A DNA stretch of 64,000 nucleotides, from NCBI RefSeq assembly GCF_032598785.1, contig NZ_CP102984.1, one strand, 5' to 3'. The position numbers and the translations under genes were made by a program. Source of the DNA: Terrisporobacter petrolearius. Its GTDB lineage: Bacteria > Bacillota > Clostridia > Peptostreptococcales > Peptostreptococcaceae. This document shows, in pieces, positions 16,968 to 25,584 of the stretch (within the stretch, counting starts at the first letter, position 1; each line of letters starts with the position of its first letter). A model generated the notes under the pieces. That model did no database searches, was not told the DNA's origin, and saw nothing but the letters and a program-made list of their open reading frames with translations.

Positions 16968-17001
16968 ATAAATTTATATTAAAATAGTATAAAATAAAAA
17001 T

Positions 17002-17029
17002 AACCACCTTTAGAAAACTAAAGGTGGTT
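17002..17029. terminator. Bidirectional terminator
   Basis: Twelve-base arms AACCACCTTTAG/CTAAAGGTGGTT around AAAA, between the converging small gene and the PTS IID gene. Confidence 0.8.
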
Positions 17030-17068
17030 ATTATATAATTTAATGTAATCTAAGAATTTATAAAAATT

Positions 17069-17920
17069 CTATGCCCACATTTTGAATCCGAACATATGAC
17101 CAATCCAAGCACCAGCGATACCTATTACAAGTAATAAACCTATACATGTAACTGGCTTCCAGTTTTTCTTCTTAAGTAAGAAGTATAATAATAGAGTTAA
17201 ACCTAAAGGAATTATATTAGGTAAAACACCGTCTAATATAGCTTGGATATCTATTGGAGCATCACCATTAGGTATTACTATACCTAATTTAGTTGCACCG
17301 TAGTTAGAAGTTAAAGCACCAACTATAAATACACCTAACATAGAAGCAGAATGAGTAAACTCTTTAGCATTTTTAGTTAATATATCTATAGCTTTAGAAC
17401 CTAAGTTATATGACCAGTACATTAGGAAGTATCTTAATCCAAACTGAACACCATTGAAAATCAATAGGAACAATATTGGACCAAGTAAAGATCCACCAAT
17501 AGCCATATTAGCAGTTATACCAGCAGTTATTGGAACTAAAGTAAACCAGAATATAGCATCCCCTATACCACCTAAAGGACCCATTGCAGCAACACGGACA
17601 GCTCTTATTGTGTTAGTATCTGATTTTTGTTGCTCTAATGAAAGTATTATACCCATAACGAAAGTAACAAGGAATGGGTGAGTATTAAAGAACTCAAGGT
17701 TGTGTTTCATAGATTTAGATAAGTCTTCTTTATTAGTATGAATTTTTTCAAGTCCAGGTAATATACCATATAACCATCCTGCAGCTTGCATTCTTTCATA
17801 GTTGAATGAAGCTTGTAAGAATAGTGAACGCCAAACCATTTTATTTAAAGTTTTTTTGTCTAGCGGTTTAGCTGGAGTTAAATCATTATATTGATTTGAA
17901 TTAAATTCCATCTTCATCAT
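17069..17920 (-). CDS. PTS mannose/GalNAc-family component IID
   Basis: 283 residues starting MMKMEFNSNQYNDLTPAKPL, then MVWRSLFLQASFNYERMQAAGW, the signature of EIID of the mannose-fructose-sorbose family. It has AAMGPLGGIGDAIFW and four or five membrane segments at the C-terminus. With IIC it forms the transport channel. Its start overlaps the IIC end by 20 bases. The cluster context (AgaS, NagA, tagatose-bisphosphate-type aldolase) points to N-acetylgalactosamine or galactosamine. Confidence 0.9.
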   Translation of the reverse strand: MMKMEFNSNQYNDLTPAKPLDKKTLNKMVWRSLFLQASFNYERMQAAGWLYGILPGLEKIHTNKEDLSKSMKHNLEFFNTHPFLVTFVMGIILSLEQQKSDTNTIRAVRVAAMGPLGGIGDAIFWFTLVPITAGITANMAIGGSLLGPILFLLIFNGVQFGLRYFLMYWSYNLGSKAIDILTKNAKEFTHSASMLGVFIVGALTSNYGATKLGIVIPNGDAPIDIQAILDGVLPNIIPLGLTLLLYFLLKKKNWKPVTCIGLLLVIGIAGAWIGHMFGFKMWA

Positions 17921-18716
17921 CTCCTCCCCCTACTGGTGCATAAGCAGTAGCAGCTTTCATTTTTACATTAGTTTGGAAGTCATAAATAGCTACAGCTATT
18001 CCGATGAACGCTATTATTAATAAAGCTGAACCACTTAATCCTTCTATTTTACTTACTATTGTAGCTAAAGCAAAACCAGCGAAGTAAACTCCCCAAAGGT
18101 CTTTAGATAACATTATACGAAGAAGTATTGCGAAACCTACATAACGCATCATTCCACCAGCAACACCAAGTCCAGCCATGAACCAGTCGAATCTTTCAGA
18201 AAGAGCAGTTAATTGAGCACCAGCAGCACTACCACCTATTAAACCTATAACAACTACTATTGCAAAACATGATCCTAAAGCGGCCATTGCTAAGTAGTTT
18301 AACTTAACTATACCTTTTGGGTTAGCGTCTTCAGCGTATTGATCAGCTTTAGACATTAAAGCTGACATTATTGTGAATAAGAAAGTTACAAAATATTGTC
18401 CTATTAATGCGAATGGAACTGCTAGACCAACAGCGGCAGCAGGATCCAATTTAGAAGACACGGCAAATACTACCGCCATAATTCCACCTATAACTGCATT
18501 TGGAGGTTGTGCTCCTCCTACTGGCATGTTACCAATTGTCATTAATTGATAAGTACCACCTACAATAAGTCCAGTCTGTAAATCACCAAGTATAGCACCT
18601 ACAACAGCACCAGATACAATTGGTTGATACAGAGACTCTAAAAAACTAAATTGATCGATAGCAGCAATGAATGCAAATACTGCAACCAATAAAACCTGAA
18701 TAGAATTGAAATCCAT
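17901..18716 (-). CDS. PTS mannose/GalNAc-family component IIC
   Basis: A 271-residue multi-pass protein with ALVVGAILGDLQTGL-like repeats (GAVVGAILGDLQTGLIVGGTYQL) and VGGAQPPNAVIGGI, characteristic of EIIC of this family. Second gene of the minus-strand IIB-IIC-IID operon, 21 bases after IIB. The AAAGGAG sequence precedes ATG 18716. Confidence 0.9.
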   Translation of the reverse strand: MDFNSIQVLLVAVFAFIAAIDQFSFLESLYQPIVSGAVVGAILGDLQTGLIVGGTYQLMTIGNMPVGGAQPPNAVIGGIMAVVFAVSSKLDPAAAVGLAVPFALIGQYFVTFLFTIMSALMSKADQYAEDANPKGIVKLNYLAMAALGSCFAIVVVIGLIGGSAAGAQLTALSERFDWFMAGLGVAGGMMRYVGFAILLRIMLSKDLWGVYFAGFALATIVSKIEGLSGSALLIIAFIGIAVAIYDFQTNVKMKAATAYAPVGGGDDEDGI

Positions 18717-18737
18717 GTTTAAAATCTCCTTTCTTTA

Positions 18738-19214
18738 TTATTTAAAAAGTTTTTCGATTTTTTCAGAACTTTCAGTAGGAACTCTTCTTATTTCAAGCTC
18801 TACACCAAGTTCTTGTAATTTTCTAAATGCTTCAACATCCTTGTCATCTACAGCTACAGATCCAGCAACTTGACGTTTGCCCTCAGCCATGTGCATATTT
18901 CCAATATTAACTTTCTTTATTGGAACGCCACCTTCAACAAGTTTTAAAACATCAGTTGGGTTCTCACAAACGATGAATATTAATTGTTTAGCACTAGCTT
19001 TATGAATAGTATTAATTGTTTTTTCTAATGTCCAATAACGTGTAGAAGCATAACTTGGAGCGGCCATGTCCATTAAGCCTTGTCTAAGTTTATCCTCTGC
19101 AACAACGTCATTTGCAACTAAAATTAAGTTAGCTCCAATAGCTCCACACCATTGTGTAGCAACTTGTCCATGAATCAATCTGTTATCGATTCTTGTTAGA
19201 ATAATATTTGGCAT
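18738..19214 (-). CDS. PTS mannose/GalNAc-family component IIB
   Basis: A 158-residue cytoplasmic phosphotransfer protein. MPNIILTRIDNRLIHGQVATQW places the phosphorylated histidine at His15, in the conserved DxRLIHGQV context. GAGGAGG precedes ATG 19214. It heads the transport operon, divergent from the AraC regulator; a cre-like TGAAAACGTTTTTT lies at 19339-19352 on its promoter side. Confidence 0.92.
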   Translation of the reverse strand: MPNIILTRIDNRLIHGQVATQWCGAIGANLILVANDVVAEDKLRQGLMDMAAPSYASTRYWTLEKTINTIHKASAKQLIFIVCENPTDVLKLVEGGVPIKKVNIGNMHMAEGKRQVAGSVAVDDKDVEAFRKLQELGVELEIRRVPTESSEKIEKLFK

Positions 19215-19338
19215 TGTATACCATCCTCCTCAGAATTTTAAAATATGTTATTTACTAAGAAATTAATTTTCTAATATCATTATAAAGGGAAGGTGGATTA
19301 TAATCTTTAGAATAATTGGTTTTTTATTTGTTATTTTT

Positions 19339-19352
19339 AAAAAAACGTTTTC
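19339..19352 (-). promoter_or_regulatory. cre-like site between PTS operon and AraC gene
   Basis: TGAAAACGTTTTTT matches the CcpA cre pattern except for its last two bases. Location between divergent sugar genes supports carbon control, but the match is partial. Confidence 0.35.
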
Positions 19353-19476
19353 AAAATGTGAGACTAAAATGTACAAAATTGACAATGTATTTAGATATAG
19401 TAAAATATAAATTATCAATGAAATTTAATCATAAGTGATATAAATGAAGGAAACTTACGAGGGGGAATGACTTAAG

Positions 19477-20643
19477 ATGAATGAAAAGACAAGTAGTTTT
19501 CAATTTAGTAAATATGGTTTTGTATATGAAGAGTCTAAACAAATAGATAGGGAAAACTTAATATCAAAAAATATTATCACTAGTGATACAGTAATATCAA
19601 GCGTATACAATTTTTCAGAGTCAGTATATATTGAAATTTTAGACGGTATGGCAGGTATATTAATAAGTAATGATAAAAATGGAGGGTTCGAATTATTTAA
19701 TATACATAGACATGTAGAAGTTAAACCTAATATGTATTTTAATATAATTTCAATGATAGACAAGGTTAGATTCAAATTAATAATTCCTAAAAATTATAGT
19801 TTAAAATTGGAGTTTTTAGATGCACCATATGTATATAATAAAATGCAATCTACAATAAATATTCCAAAAATAATAGCGTGTTATTACAATATAAAGAGTC
19901 CAAACTATAAATTTAAAGGTGAAAGTCATAATGTATATGAATTAACATTTGTAGACAACGGCACATTAGATACAACTGTTGATGGGATAGAGTATAAGCT
20001 AGAAGCATATGACTTAATTATTTATGGAAAAAATAAATTTCATACTCAACAAGTAAATGTGGATTCCTCTTGTTCCTATTTGACTGTCATATTTGAAATG
20101 GAATGTGAAGATGTGGAGAATATATGTAATAGGATTTTCCATTGTAGAAAAAATTTATATAGAGTATTAAAGAACTTTTCTCAAAATATGTCATCAGATA
20201 TACCATACGCAAAAACCTTAGTTTTAAATAATTTACATGAGATACTTATTAGATTATTACAATATGATTATTTGGATGTAGAAGAAATTAAATTACCAAA
20301 AGAATCATATCAACATTTTCAAAATGAATTATTAGAAAATATAGTATCATATATAGAAAATAGGATTTATGAGCCAATTACAGTAGAGGATATTTGCCAT
20401 AAATTTGCCATATCTAGATCTTCGCTGCAAACGTTATTTAAAAATAATCTTAATACAACACCTAAGAAATATATAAGTGATTTAAAGTTAGCTAAAAGTA
20501 AACTTATAATAAAGGAAAATAAATATACAATTAGTGAAATTGCATTTATGCTAGGTTTTAGTTCCATACATTATTTTTCAAGGGCATTTACTCAACATTT
20601 TGATATAAGTCCTAGCGAATATGCACAAAAAGTTTTTAAATAG
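19477..20643 (+). CDS. AraC-family regulator of the amino-sugar cluster
   Basis: 388 residues: an N-terminal beta-rich sensor region (about 1-270, with a cupin-like part around NVYELTFVDNGTLDTTVDG) and a C-terminal AraC DNA-binding domain (TVEDICHKFAISRSSLQTLFKNNLNTTPKKYISDLKLAKSKL... SEIAFMLGFSSIHYFSRAFTQHFDISPSEYA). GAGGGGGAATG lies ahead of ATG. Its position between two halves of the PTS set, divergent from IIB, makes it the probable activator of the aga genes. Confidence 0.85.
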   Translation: MNEKTSSFQFSKYGFVYEESKQIDRENLISKNIITSDTVISSVYNFSESVYIEILDGMAGILISNDKNGGFELFNIHRHVEVKPNMYFNIISMIDKVRFKLIIPKNYSLKLEFLDAPYVYNKMQSTINIPKIIACYYNIKSPNYKFKGESHNVYELTFVDNGTLDTTVDGIEYKLEAYDLIIYGKNKFHTQQVNVDSSCSYLTVIFEMECEDVENICNRIFHCRKNLYRVLKNFSQNMSSDIPYAKTLVLNNLHEILIRLLQYDYLDVEEIKLPKESYQHFQNELLENIVSYIENRIYEPITVEDICHKFAISRSSLQTLFKNNLNTTPKKYISDLKLAKSKLIIKENKYTISEIAFMLGFSSIHYFSRAFTQHFDISPSEYAQKVFK

Positions 20644-20661
20644 TTAATTTTGGGGTAAGAT

Positions 20662-20697
20662 AAAGGAGCTAATCTCTATGTTGAGATAGCTCCTTTT
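20662..20697. terminator. Bidirectional terminator
   Basis: Stem AAAGGAGCTAATCTC with GAGATAGCTCCTTT around TATGTT, then TTGATTTTATTT. It sits between the AraC gene and the converging YajC-like gene. Confidence 0.8.
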
Positions 20698-20706
20698 TGA
20701 TTTTAT

Positions 20707-20985
20707 TTAGTCAACACTTTGGATAGCATATCTAGATACTGAAACAACAACATTTTTAGCTATTTCAACTTCAACGATATCGCCATTTATCTTAGTTATT
20801 TTGCCGTAAATAGCTCCACAGAACATAACTTTCATGCCAGTTTTTAATTCTAAGTGAAGGTTTTTTAGTTCCGAAGTTTTCTTTTTTATATTCTTTGATG
20901 ATATAAATATTAATATTAATGCTGCTATACCCAATAGTACAGCCACAGTTATACATGTCCAAGTAACAACTTCCCAATTTATCAT
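20707..20985 (-). CDS. YajC-like small membrane protein
   Basis: 92 residues: one N-terminal membrane helix (TWTCITVAVLLGIAALILIFI), a charged linker, then LKTGMKVMFCGAIYGKITKINGDIVEVEIAKNVVVSVSRYAIQSV, the compact beta domain of YajC proteins. Housekeeping YajC belongs to the Sec translocon; copies inside aga/gat-type PTS operons are known, with unclear function. It follows PTS IIA by two bases and ends the minus-strand AgaS-IIA-YajC unit. Confidence 0.75.
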   Translation of the reverse strand: MINWEVVTWTCITVAVLLGIAALILIFISSKNIKKKTSELKNLHLELKTGMKVMFCGAIYGKITKINGDIVEVEIAKNVVVSVSRYAIQSVD

Positions 20986-20987
20986 GA

Positions 20988-21419
20988 TTAAATACCATCC
21001 TCACAATCTTCGTCCATGTGTTCTACAAGTTCAAACTTTAAAATACCATTTTTACCTACTTCTAAAGCTGTTCCTGATAACATAGATAAATCTTCTATAA
21101 AATCTTTAGCCATAGAAATTTCAAGTATCATAGGAAGGTTAGTTCCACCTACTACTTCTAATGGTTTTTCAACTTCAGCTTTTAATTCAACCAAAGTCTT
21201 AAATGGTGAACCTCCCACTAAATCAGTTAAAGCTAAAATATCATTGCAATTGCTTAAATTGCTTATAGCATTCATGTATTTTTCTTTTAAAGTATCAATA
21301 GTATCTGATTCTACAAAATCAACATATTCTATATTAGCAGGGTTTCCTGCAATTAAATTTAAAGATGAACGTAGTCCTGTTGCGAAATTTCCGTGGCCAC
21401 TAATTATTATTCCTATCAT
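20988..21419 (-). CDS. PTS mannose/GalNAc-family component IIA
   Basis: 143 residues with the EIIA-Man active-site context IIISGHGNFATGLRSSLNLIAGN (phosphorylated His9) and DLVGGSPFKTLVEL. It accepts phosphate from HPr and passes it to IIB encoded at 18738. It lies after agaS; the mini-repeat (21474-21543) separates them. Confidence 0.9.
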   Translation of the reverse strand: MIGIIISGHGNFATGLRSSLNLIAGNPANIEYVDFVESDTIDTLKEKYMNAISNLSNCNDILALTDLVGGSPFKTLVELKAEVEKPLEVVGGTNLPMILEISMAKDFIEDLSMLSGTALEVGKNGILKFELVEHMDEDCEDGI

Positions 21420-21473
21420 ATCTAAGAAGCTCCTTTTTATAAGTATTAATATATTATTATTAACTTCCTCATT

Positions 21474-21543
21474 TTGAGCAACGAAGTAATCTCGTTGGCG
21501 ATATGAAGTGTTTCGCCGACACGTCGCTCAAACGAAGCGAATT
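21474..21543 (+). repeat. Structured mini-repeat, copy 3 (between agaS and PTS IIA)
   Basis: TTGAGCAACGAAGTAATCTCGTTGGCGATATGAAG...CGAAGCGAATTT. Its first part is a hairpin CAACGA-AGTAATC-TCGTTG, and its second half carries GTGTTTCGCCGACACGTCGC. It abuts the agaS stop codon at 21544, so it entered the spacer of an operon without breaking a gene. Confidence 0.8.
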
Positions 21544-22722
21544 TTATTTACAAGTATATTTATATAATGTTACACCTTCAACAACACGGTTAACTTCACC
21601 AGTTGGACATGGATTGTCAGGTGTTATATCCATTGATAAAGATTTTAAAACTGCAAGTGATTGAGCAAATGTTAAATAAGCCAGACCTAATTCTACATTA
21701 TTTGGGTTAACGTTAGTATTATAAGCATAAATGTAATCAGCTAATTCACTTAACTCATCAGATGGTTTGTCTGTTACGATAGCTAGTTTATTGTTTTTTC
21801 TTTGAGAACTTATTTCCTTTATAAAATCTAATTCATATTTATAAGTGTACTCATCATTACTCACATAAACAACTACTAATGTAGAATCATCTATTATTGA
21901 TTTTGGACCATGCCTAAAACCAAGTGGAGTGTCAAATAGAGCAACTGTATTTCCTGCTGTTAATTCAAGTATTTTTAAAGATGACTCTTGTGAGATACCT
22001 TTTAAAGTGTTACTACCTAGATAAACTATTCTTTGGAAATTAAAATCATTTATTATTTTTTCTACTACTTCAAAACCTACATCTAAGAAGTTTTCAGCAG
22101 ATGAGCAAATAGCAGATATTATCTCTGATTTTTCACCTAATTTATCAAGATTAAAGCAAAGATAAGTAGCTAAGTACATATTAGAAAAACTTGATGTCAT
22201 AGCAAATCCTTGATCATGAGTTTCTTCAGTAAGATTTATTGCATAGCAGTTATCTAATTTATCAGCCATTTTAGAAAGAGCACCTTCATGATTGCAAGTA
22301 ACAAATAGATGATATATGTTATTGCAAACTTCATTAGCAACTTCAACAGCACCAATTGATTCAGGAGAATTTCCAGAACGACCAAAACTTACTAATAATG
22401 TTGGTTTAGTTCTAGATAAGTAATTCTCAGGAGTAGCTACTAAATCAGTTGTTGCATAAGACTTAACTTTGTGATTAAGTACCTTATTTAGCTCTGAGTA
22501 AAGAGAGTTACCAACAAATTCACTAGTACCTGCACCAGTTAGTATTACGTCGAAATCTTCATTTTTTATGACCTTGTTTATAAATTCTTCTATAGAATCT
22601 TTATTATTTTCTATTTGAGTTAATGTTTTTAACCATGTTTTAGGTTGTTGATATATTTCGTTTAAAGTAAAAGATGACTTAGTGTCTTTCCTTTGGTTTT
22701 CAGTAATATTAAGAATATTCAT
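21544..22722 (-). CDS. agaS: AgaS-like SIS-domain amino-sugar-phosphate deaminase/isomerase
   Basis: About 392 residues with two SIS domains: VILTGAGTSEFVGNSLYSEL and LVSFGRSGNSPESIGAVEVAN in the first, VYLGSNTLKGISQESSLKILELTAG and GFRHGPKSIIDDSTLVVVYVSND in the second. These match AgaS, which converts galactosamine-6-phosphate towards tagatose-6-phosphate with release of ammonia. ATG 22722 has GGGGGAC upstream; the ATG at 22740 has no ribosome site and is rejected. First gene of the AgaS-IIA-YajC unit. Confidence 0.87.
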   Translation of the reverse strand: MNILNITENQRKDTKSSFTLNEIYQQPKTWLKTLTQIENNKDSIEEFINKVIKNEDFDVILTGAGTSEFVGNSLYSELNKVLNHKVKSYATTDLVATPENYLSRTKPTLLVSFGRSGNSPESIGAVEVANEVCNNIYHLFVTCNHEGALSKMADKLDNCYAINLTEETHDQGFAMTSSFSNMYLATYLCFNLDKLGEKSEIISAICSSAENFLDVGFEVVEKIINDFNFQRIVYLGSNTLKGISQESSLKILELTAGNTVALFDTPLGFRHGPKSIIDDSTLVVVYVSNDEYTYKYELDFIKEISSQRKNNKLAIVTDKPSDELSELADYIYAYNTNVNPNNVELGLAYLTFAQSLAVLKSLSMDITPDNPCPTGEVNRVVEGVTLYKYTCK

Positions 22723-22905
22723 AAATTCTATGTCCCCCATCCGTATATATTAAATTAAAATCTTGCTTAACTCTAATTATAGTAAAGAGATGTATAAATA
22801 CAATGGATGTATTAAAAGGTATAATATTTGTGTTAAAAAGTGCAAATATTATCTAAAAAATGTTATGTATAATTGAGATATCCTAATAATGTATGGAGGG
22901 CTATC

Positions 22906-24045
22906 ATGTTAATACAAAGTAAGAGAGTTTGGATTGCGGATCAATTTATCCCAGCCCAAATAGAAATTGATGATAATAAAATAGTAAATATTTATAAATA
23001 TAATGAAAAGGAAGGAGCTTCTGATTATGGGAAGAAAAGGATAGTTCCGGGATTTATAGATATTCATAGTCATGGGGCGTATGGTTTTGATACCAATGAT
23101 GCTAACGAAGAAGGATTAAAAAACTGGACTAAAAGAATACCTGGGGAAGGGGTTACAGCATTTCTTCCAACTACTATAACTCAAAGTAGAGAAGTTTTAA
23201 CTAATGCTTTAGCCAATGTGGCAAAAGTTGTTGAAGAAGGATATCAAGGGGCAGAAATATTAGGAATACATTTTGAAGGTCCTTATTTAGATATGAAATA
23301 TAAAGGTGCTCAGCCACAGAAATATATAGCAAAGCCTACTATTGAAGAATTTAAAGAATATCAAAAGGCAGCAAAAGGATTAATAAAATATGTGACTATG
23401 GCTACAGAATTAGATGAAGATTATGAGCTAACTAAATATTTATATGAAAATGATATTGTTGTAAGTATAGGTCATTCAGCATCTACTTATGAAGAAGCAG
23501 TATATGCTTTTGCAAATGGAGCCAGATCTCAAACTCATGTTTATAATGGGATGACAGCTTTTAATCATAGAGAAAATGGATTAGTTGGATTTAGTTTAAG
23601 AGTTAAAGATATGTATGGTGAGATCATATGTGATGGAAGTCACTCAACTCCAGTAGCATTATACAATTTCTTTAAAGCTAAGGGGCCTCACTATGGAATT
23701 ATGGTTACAGATGCACTAATGGCAAAAGGATTTGAGCCAGGTTCGAAATTTATTTTTGGTGGAAATGAAATTGAAATATATGAAGATGGTAGTGCACATT
23801 TAGTAGGAACAAAAGGCTTAGCTGGTTCAACATTAAAAATGAATCAGGGGTTAAAAATATTAGTGGAAGATGCTATGGTTCCATTTAATTACGCTATTAA
23901 TTCATGTACTATAAACCCTGCAAGATGTCTAGGAATAGATACTCATAAAGGTAGAATAGGCGTTGGATATGATAGTGATTTAGTAGTTCTTAATGATGAT
24001 TATTCAGTACATCAAACCTATTGTTTAGGAAAGGAAATGATGTAA
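22906..24045 (+). CDS. nagA: N-acetylglucosamine/N-acetylgalactosamine-6-phosphate deacetylase
   Basis: 379 residues, typical NagA/AgaA length. Metal-site motifs include PGFIDIHSHGAYGFDTNDA, HFEGPYLD, SIGHSASTYEEA and THVYNGMTAFNHRE, with the catalytic Asp in MVTDALMAKG. It removes acetyl from the 6-phosphate sugar delivered by the PTS. ATG 22906 follows GGAGGG; an upstream TTG at 22873 is rejected. Its stop TAA overlaps the next ATG (TAATG), so the next gene is translationally coupled. Confidence 0.9.
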   Translation: MLIQSKRVWIADQFIPAQIEIDDNKIVNIYKYNEKEGASDYGKKRIVPGFIDIHSHGAYGFDTNDANEEGLKNWTKRIPGEGVTAFLPTTITQSREVLTNALANVAKVVEEGYQGAEILGIHFEGPYLDMKYKGAQPQKYIAKPTIEEFKEYQKAAKGLIKYVTMATELDEDYELTKYLYENDIVVSIGHSASTYEEAVYAFANGARSQTHVYNGMTAFNHRENGLVGFSLRVKDMYGEIICDGSHSTPVALYNFFKAKGPHYGIMVTDALMAKGFEPGSKFIFGGNEIEIYEDGSAHLVGTKGLAGSTLKMNQGLKILVEDAMVPFNYAINSCTINPARCLGIDTHKGRIGVGYDSDLVVLNDDYSVHQTYCLGKEMM

Positions 24046-24569
24046 TGAACAAAAAAAATATAGATTTAGCAGGAATGAATATTTATCTAAATACATCGGG
24101 AAATACAGTTTATTATAATGTCTTTGATAAAAAAGGATATATTGTAGGACATAAAATAGAACAAAAATTTAGATTATTTTATTATAGATATTTTATCATA
24201 ATAACACTGCTGGTTATATTAGATGATTATTTCAAAAGTTTTGAAACTACATTATTAGTAGGTGGCTTTGCAGCAATTGTAGCAGAAGTTTACTTTAGAG
24301 GGATATTTTTGAAACAGTTAAAATCTATAGATAATTTTAAAAGAGATAGAAAAGTCAATAAATTAGAAATGATTGTTAAGAATAGAGAAAAAGAAAGAAC
24401 TATTATGAAAGCTTGTGCTTATGCACTTCTAAGCATATTAATAGTTATTAATGCCATACAACAAAATTATAATTTAGTTTTTATGGCTTTAAGTGGAATG
24501 ATTTCAATATATGGAGTTTATTCAGTTATATTAAACGGAATGGCCCTTAGAAAAATGAATATTAAATAG
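24045..24569 (+). CDS. Unknown membrane protein coupled to nagA
   Basis: 174 residues. A polar N-terminus of about 45 residues with YYNVFDKKGYIVGHKIEQKF is followed by two hydrophobic segments, a charged loop (KSIDNFKRDRKVNKLEMIVKNREKERT) and two more segments, suggesting four membrane helices. Start ATG overlaps the nagA stop, with AAGGAA ahead. I do not recognise the family. The coupling implies a role linked to amino-sugar uptake or sensing, but no motif shows which. Confidence 0.7.
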   Translation: MNKKNIDLAGMNIYLNTSGNTVYYNVFDKKGYIVGHKIEQKFRLFYYRYFIIITLLVILDDYFKSFETTLLVGGFAAIVAEVYFRGIFLKQLKSIDNFKRDRKVNKLEMIVKNREKERTIMKACAYALLSILIVINAIQQNYNLVFMALSGMISIYGVYSVILNGMALRKMNIK

Positions 24570-24624
24570 AATAATTAATTTGAAGATAATACAAAGTTTA
24601 ATCTAAATAAGGGGGAGAATTATT

Positions 24625-25473
24625 ATGGAATTAGTTACTACAAAAGATATTTTAAAAAAAGCTCAAGAAGGAAAATATGCAGTAGGTGCTTTTAATGTAG
24701 AGAATATGGAAATGGTAATGGCAGTTATAAGTGCAGCAGAAGAAATGAATTCACCTGTAATTATGCAAACTACACCATCAACAGTTAAGTACGCTGGCCT
24801 TGATTATTTTTTAGCAAATGCAAAGGTTGCAGCTAGTCGTGCAAAAGTTCCAGTAGTTATGCATTTGGATCATGGTTCTAGTTTTGAACTTGCATCAGAA
24901 GCATTTAGAGCTGGATATACTTCAATTATGATAGATGGATCTCATAGTAGTTTTGAAGACAATATAAAAATATCAAAGGCTGTTGTTGATATGTGTAAAT
25001 CATCAGGTATTGCAGTTGAAGCTGAACTTGGCAAAGTTGGTGGAAAAGAAGATGACCTAGATGGCGGAGATGGAGGGTTTACAGATCCTAAAGAAGCTAA
25101 GTTGTTTGTAGAAAAAACAGGTGTGGATTCTCTAGCTGTTGCAATAGGTACAGCTCATGGTATGTATAAAGGTGAACCTAAGTTAGATTTAGATAGATTA
25201 TCGCAAATAAAAGAAGTAGTATCTATACCTCTTGTGTTACACGGTGGATCAGGAATACCAGATTCAAAAGTACAAGAATCTATCAAAAGAGGTATATGCA
25301 AAGTAAATTATGCTACAGAGCTTAGAATAGCATTTACAAAGGGAGTTACTAAGTATTTAGAAGAAAATAAAGATACAATAGACCCTAAAAAATACAATAA
25401 GTCTGGTATGGAAGAAGTTAAACAGTTTGTAAAAGAAAAAATAAAAGTTTGTGGTTGTGAAAATAGAGCATAA
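24625..25473 (+). CDS. Class II aldolase, tagatose-1,6-bisphosphate type
   Basis: 282 residues with the zinc class II motifs VVMHLDHGSSFELASEAFRAG, EAELGKVGGKEDD, AIGTAHGMYKG and VLHGGSGIPD. Both tagatose- and fructose-bisphosphate aldolases share these motifs. The amino-sugar context with AgaS and a tagatose-6-phosphate-kinase-like gene favours tagatose (GatY/KbaY/AgaY role): cleavage to glyceraldehyde-3-phosphate and dihydroxyacetone phosphate. GGGGGAG precedes ATG. Confidence 0.85.
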   Translation: MELVTTKDILKKAQEGKYAVGAFNVENMEMVMAVISAAEEMNSPVIMQTTPSTVKYAGLDYFLANAKVAASRAKVPVVMHLDHGSSFELASEAFRAGYTSIMIDGSHSSFEDNIKISKAVVDMCKSSGIAVEAELGKVGGKEDDLDGGDGGFTDPKEAKLFVEKTGVDSLAVAIGTAHGMYKGEPKLDLDRLSQIKEVVSIPLVLHGGSGIPDSKVQESIKRGICKVNYATELRIAFTKGVTKYLEENKDTIDPKKYNKSGMEEVKQFVKEKIKVCGCENRA

Positions 25474-25480
25474 TAAATAT

Positions 25481-25514
25481 CCCCTAAGAGAAAAGTTTAA
25501 TTTTTTCTTGGGGG
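25481..25514 (+). terminator. Hairpin between aldolase and kinase
   Basis: CCCCTAAGAGAAAA pairs with TTTTTTCTTGGGGG around GTTTAA. It may reduce readthrough into the kinase gene; the tail TAATTT is weak. Confidence 0.55.
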
Positions 25515-25584
25515 TAATTTCTTTAATCAATAAGAAAAGTAAAAAATATTAAGTATATAAAAATGGGTTATAAGGAGAAAACAC

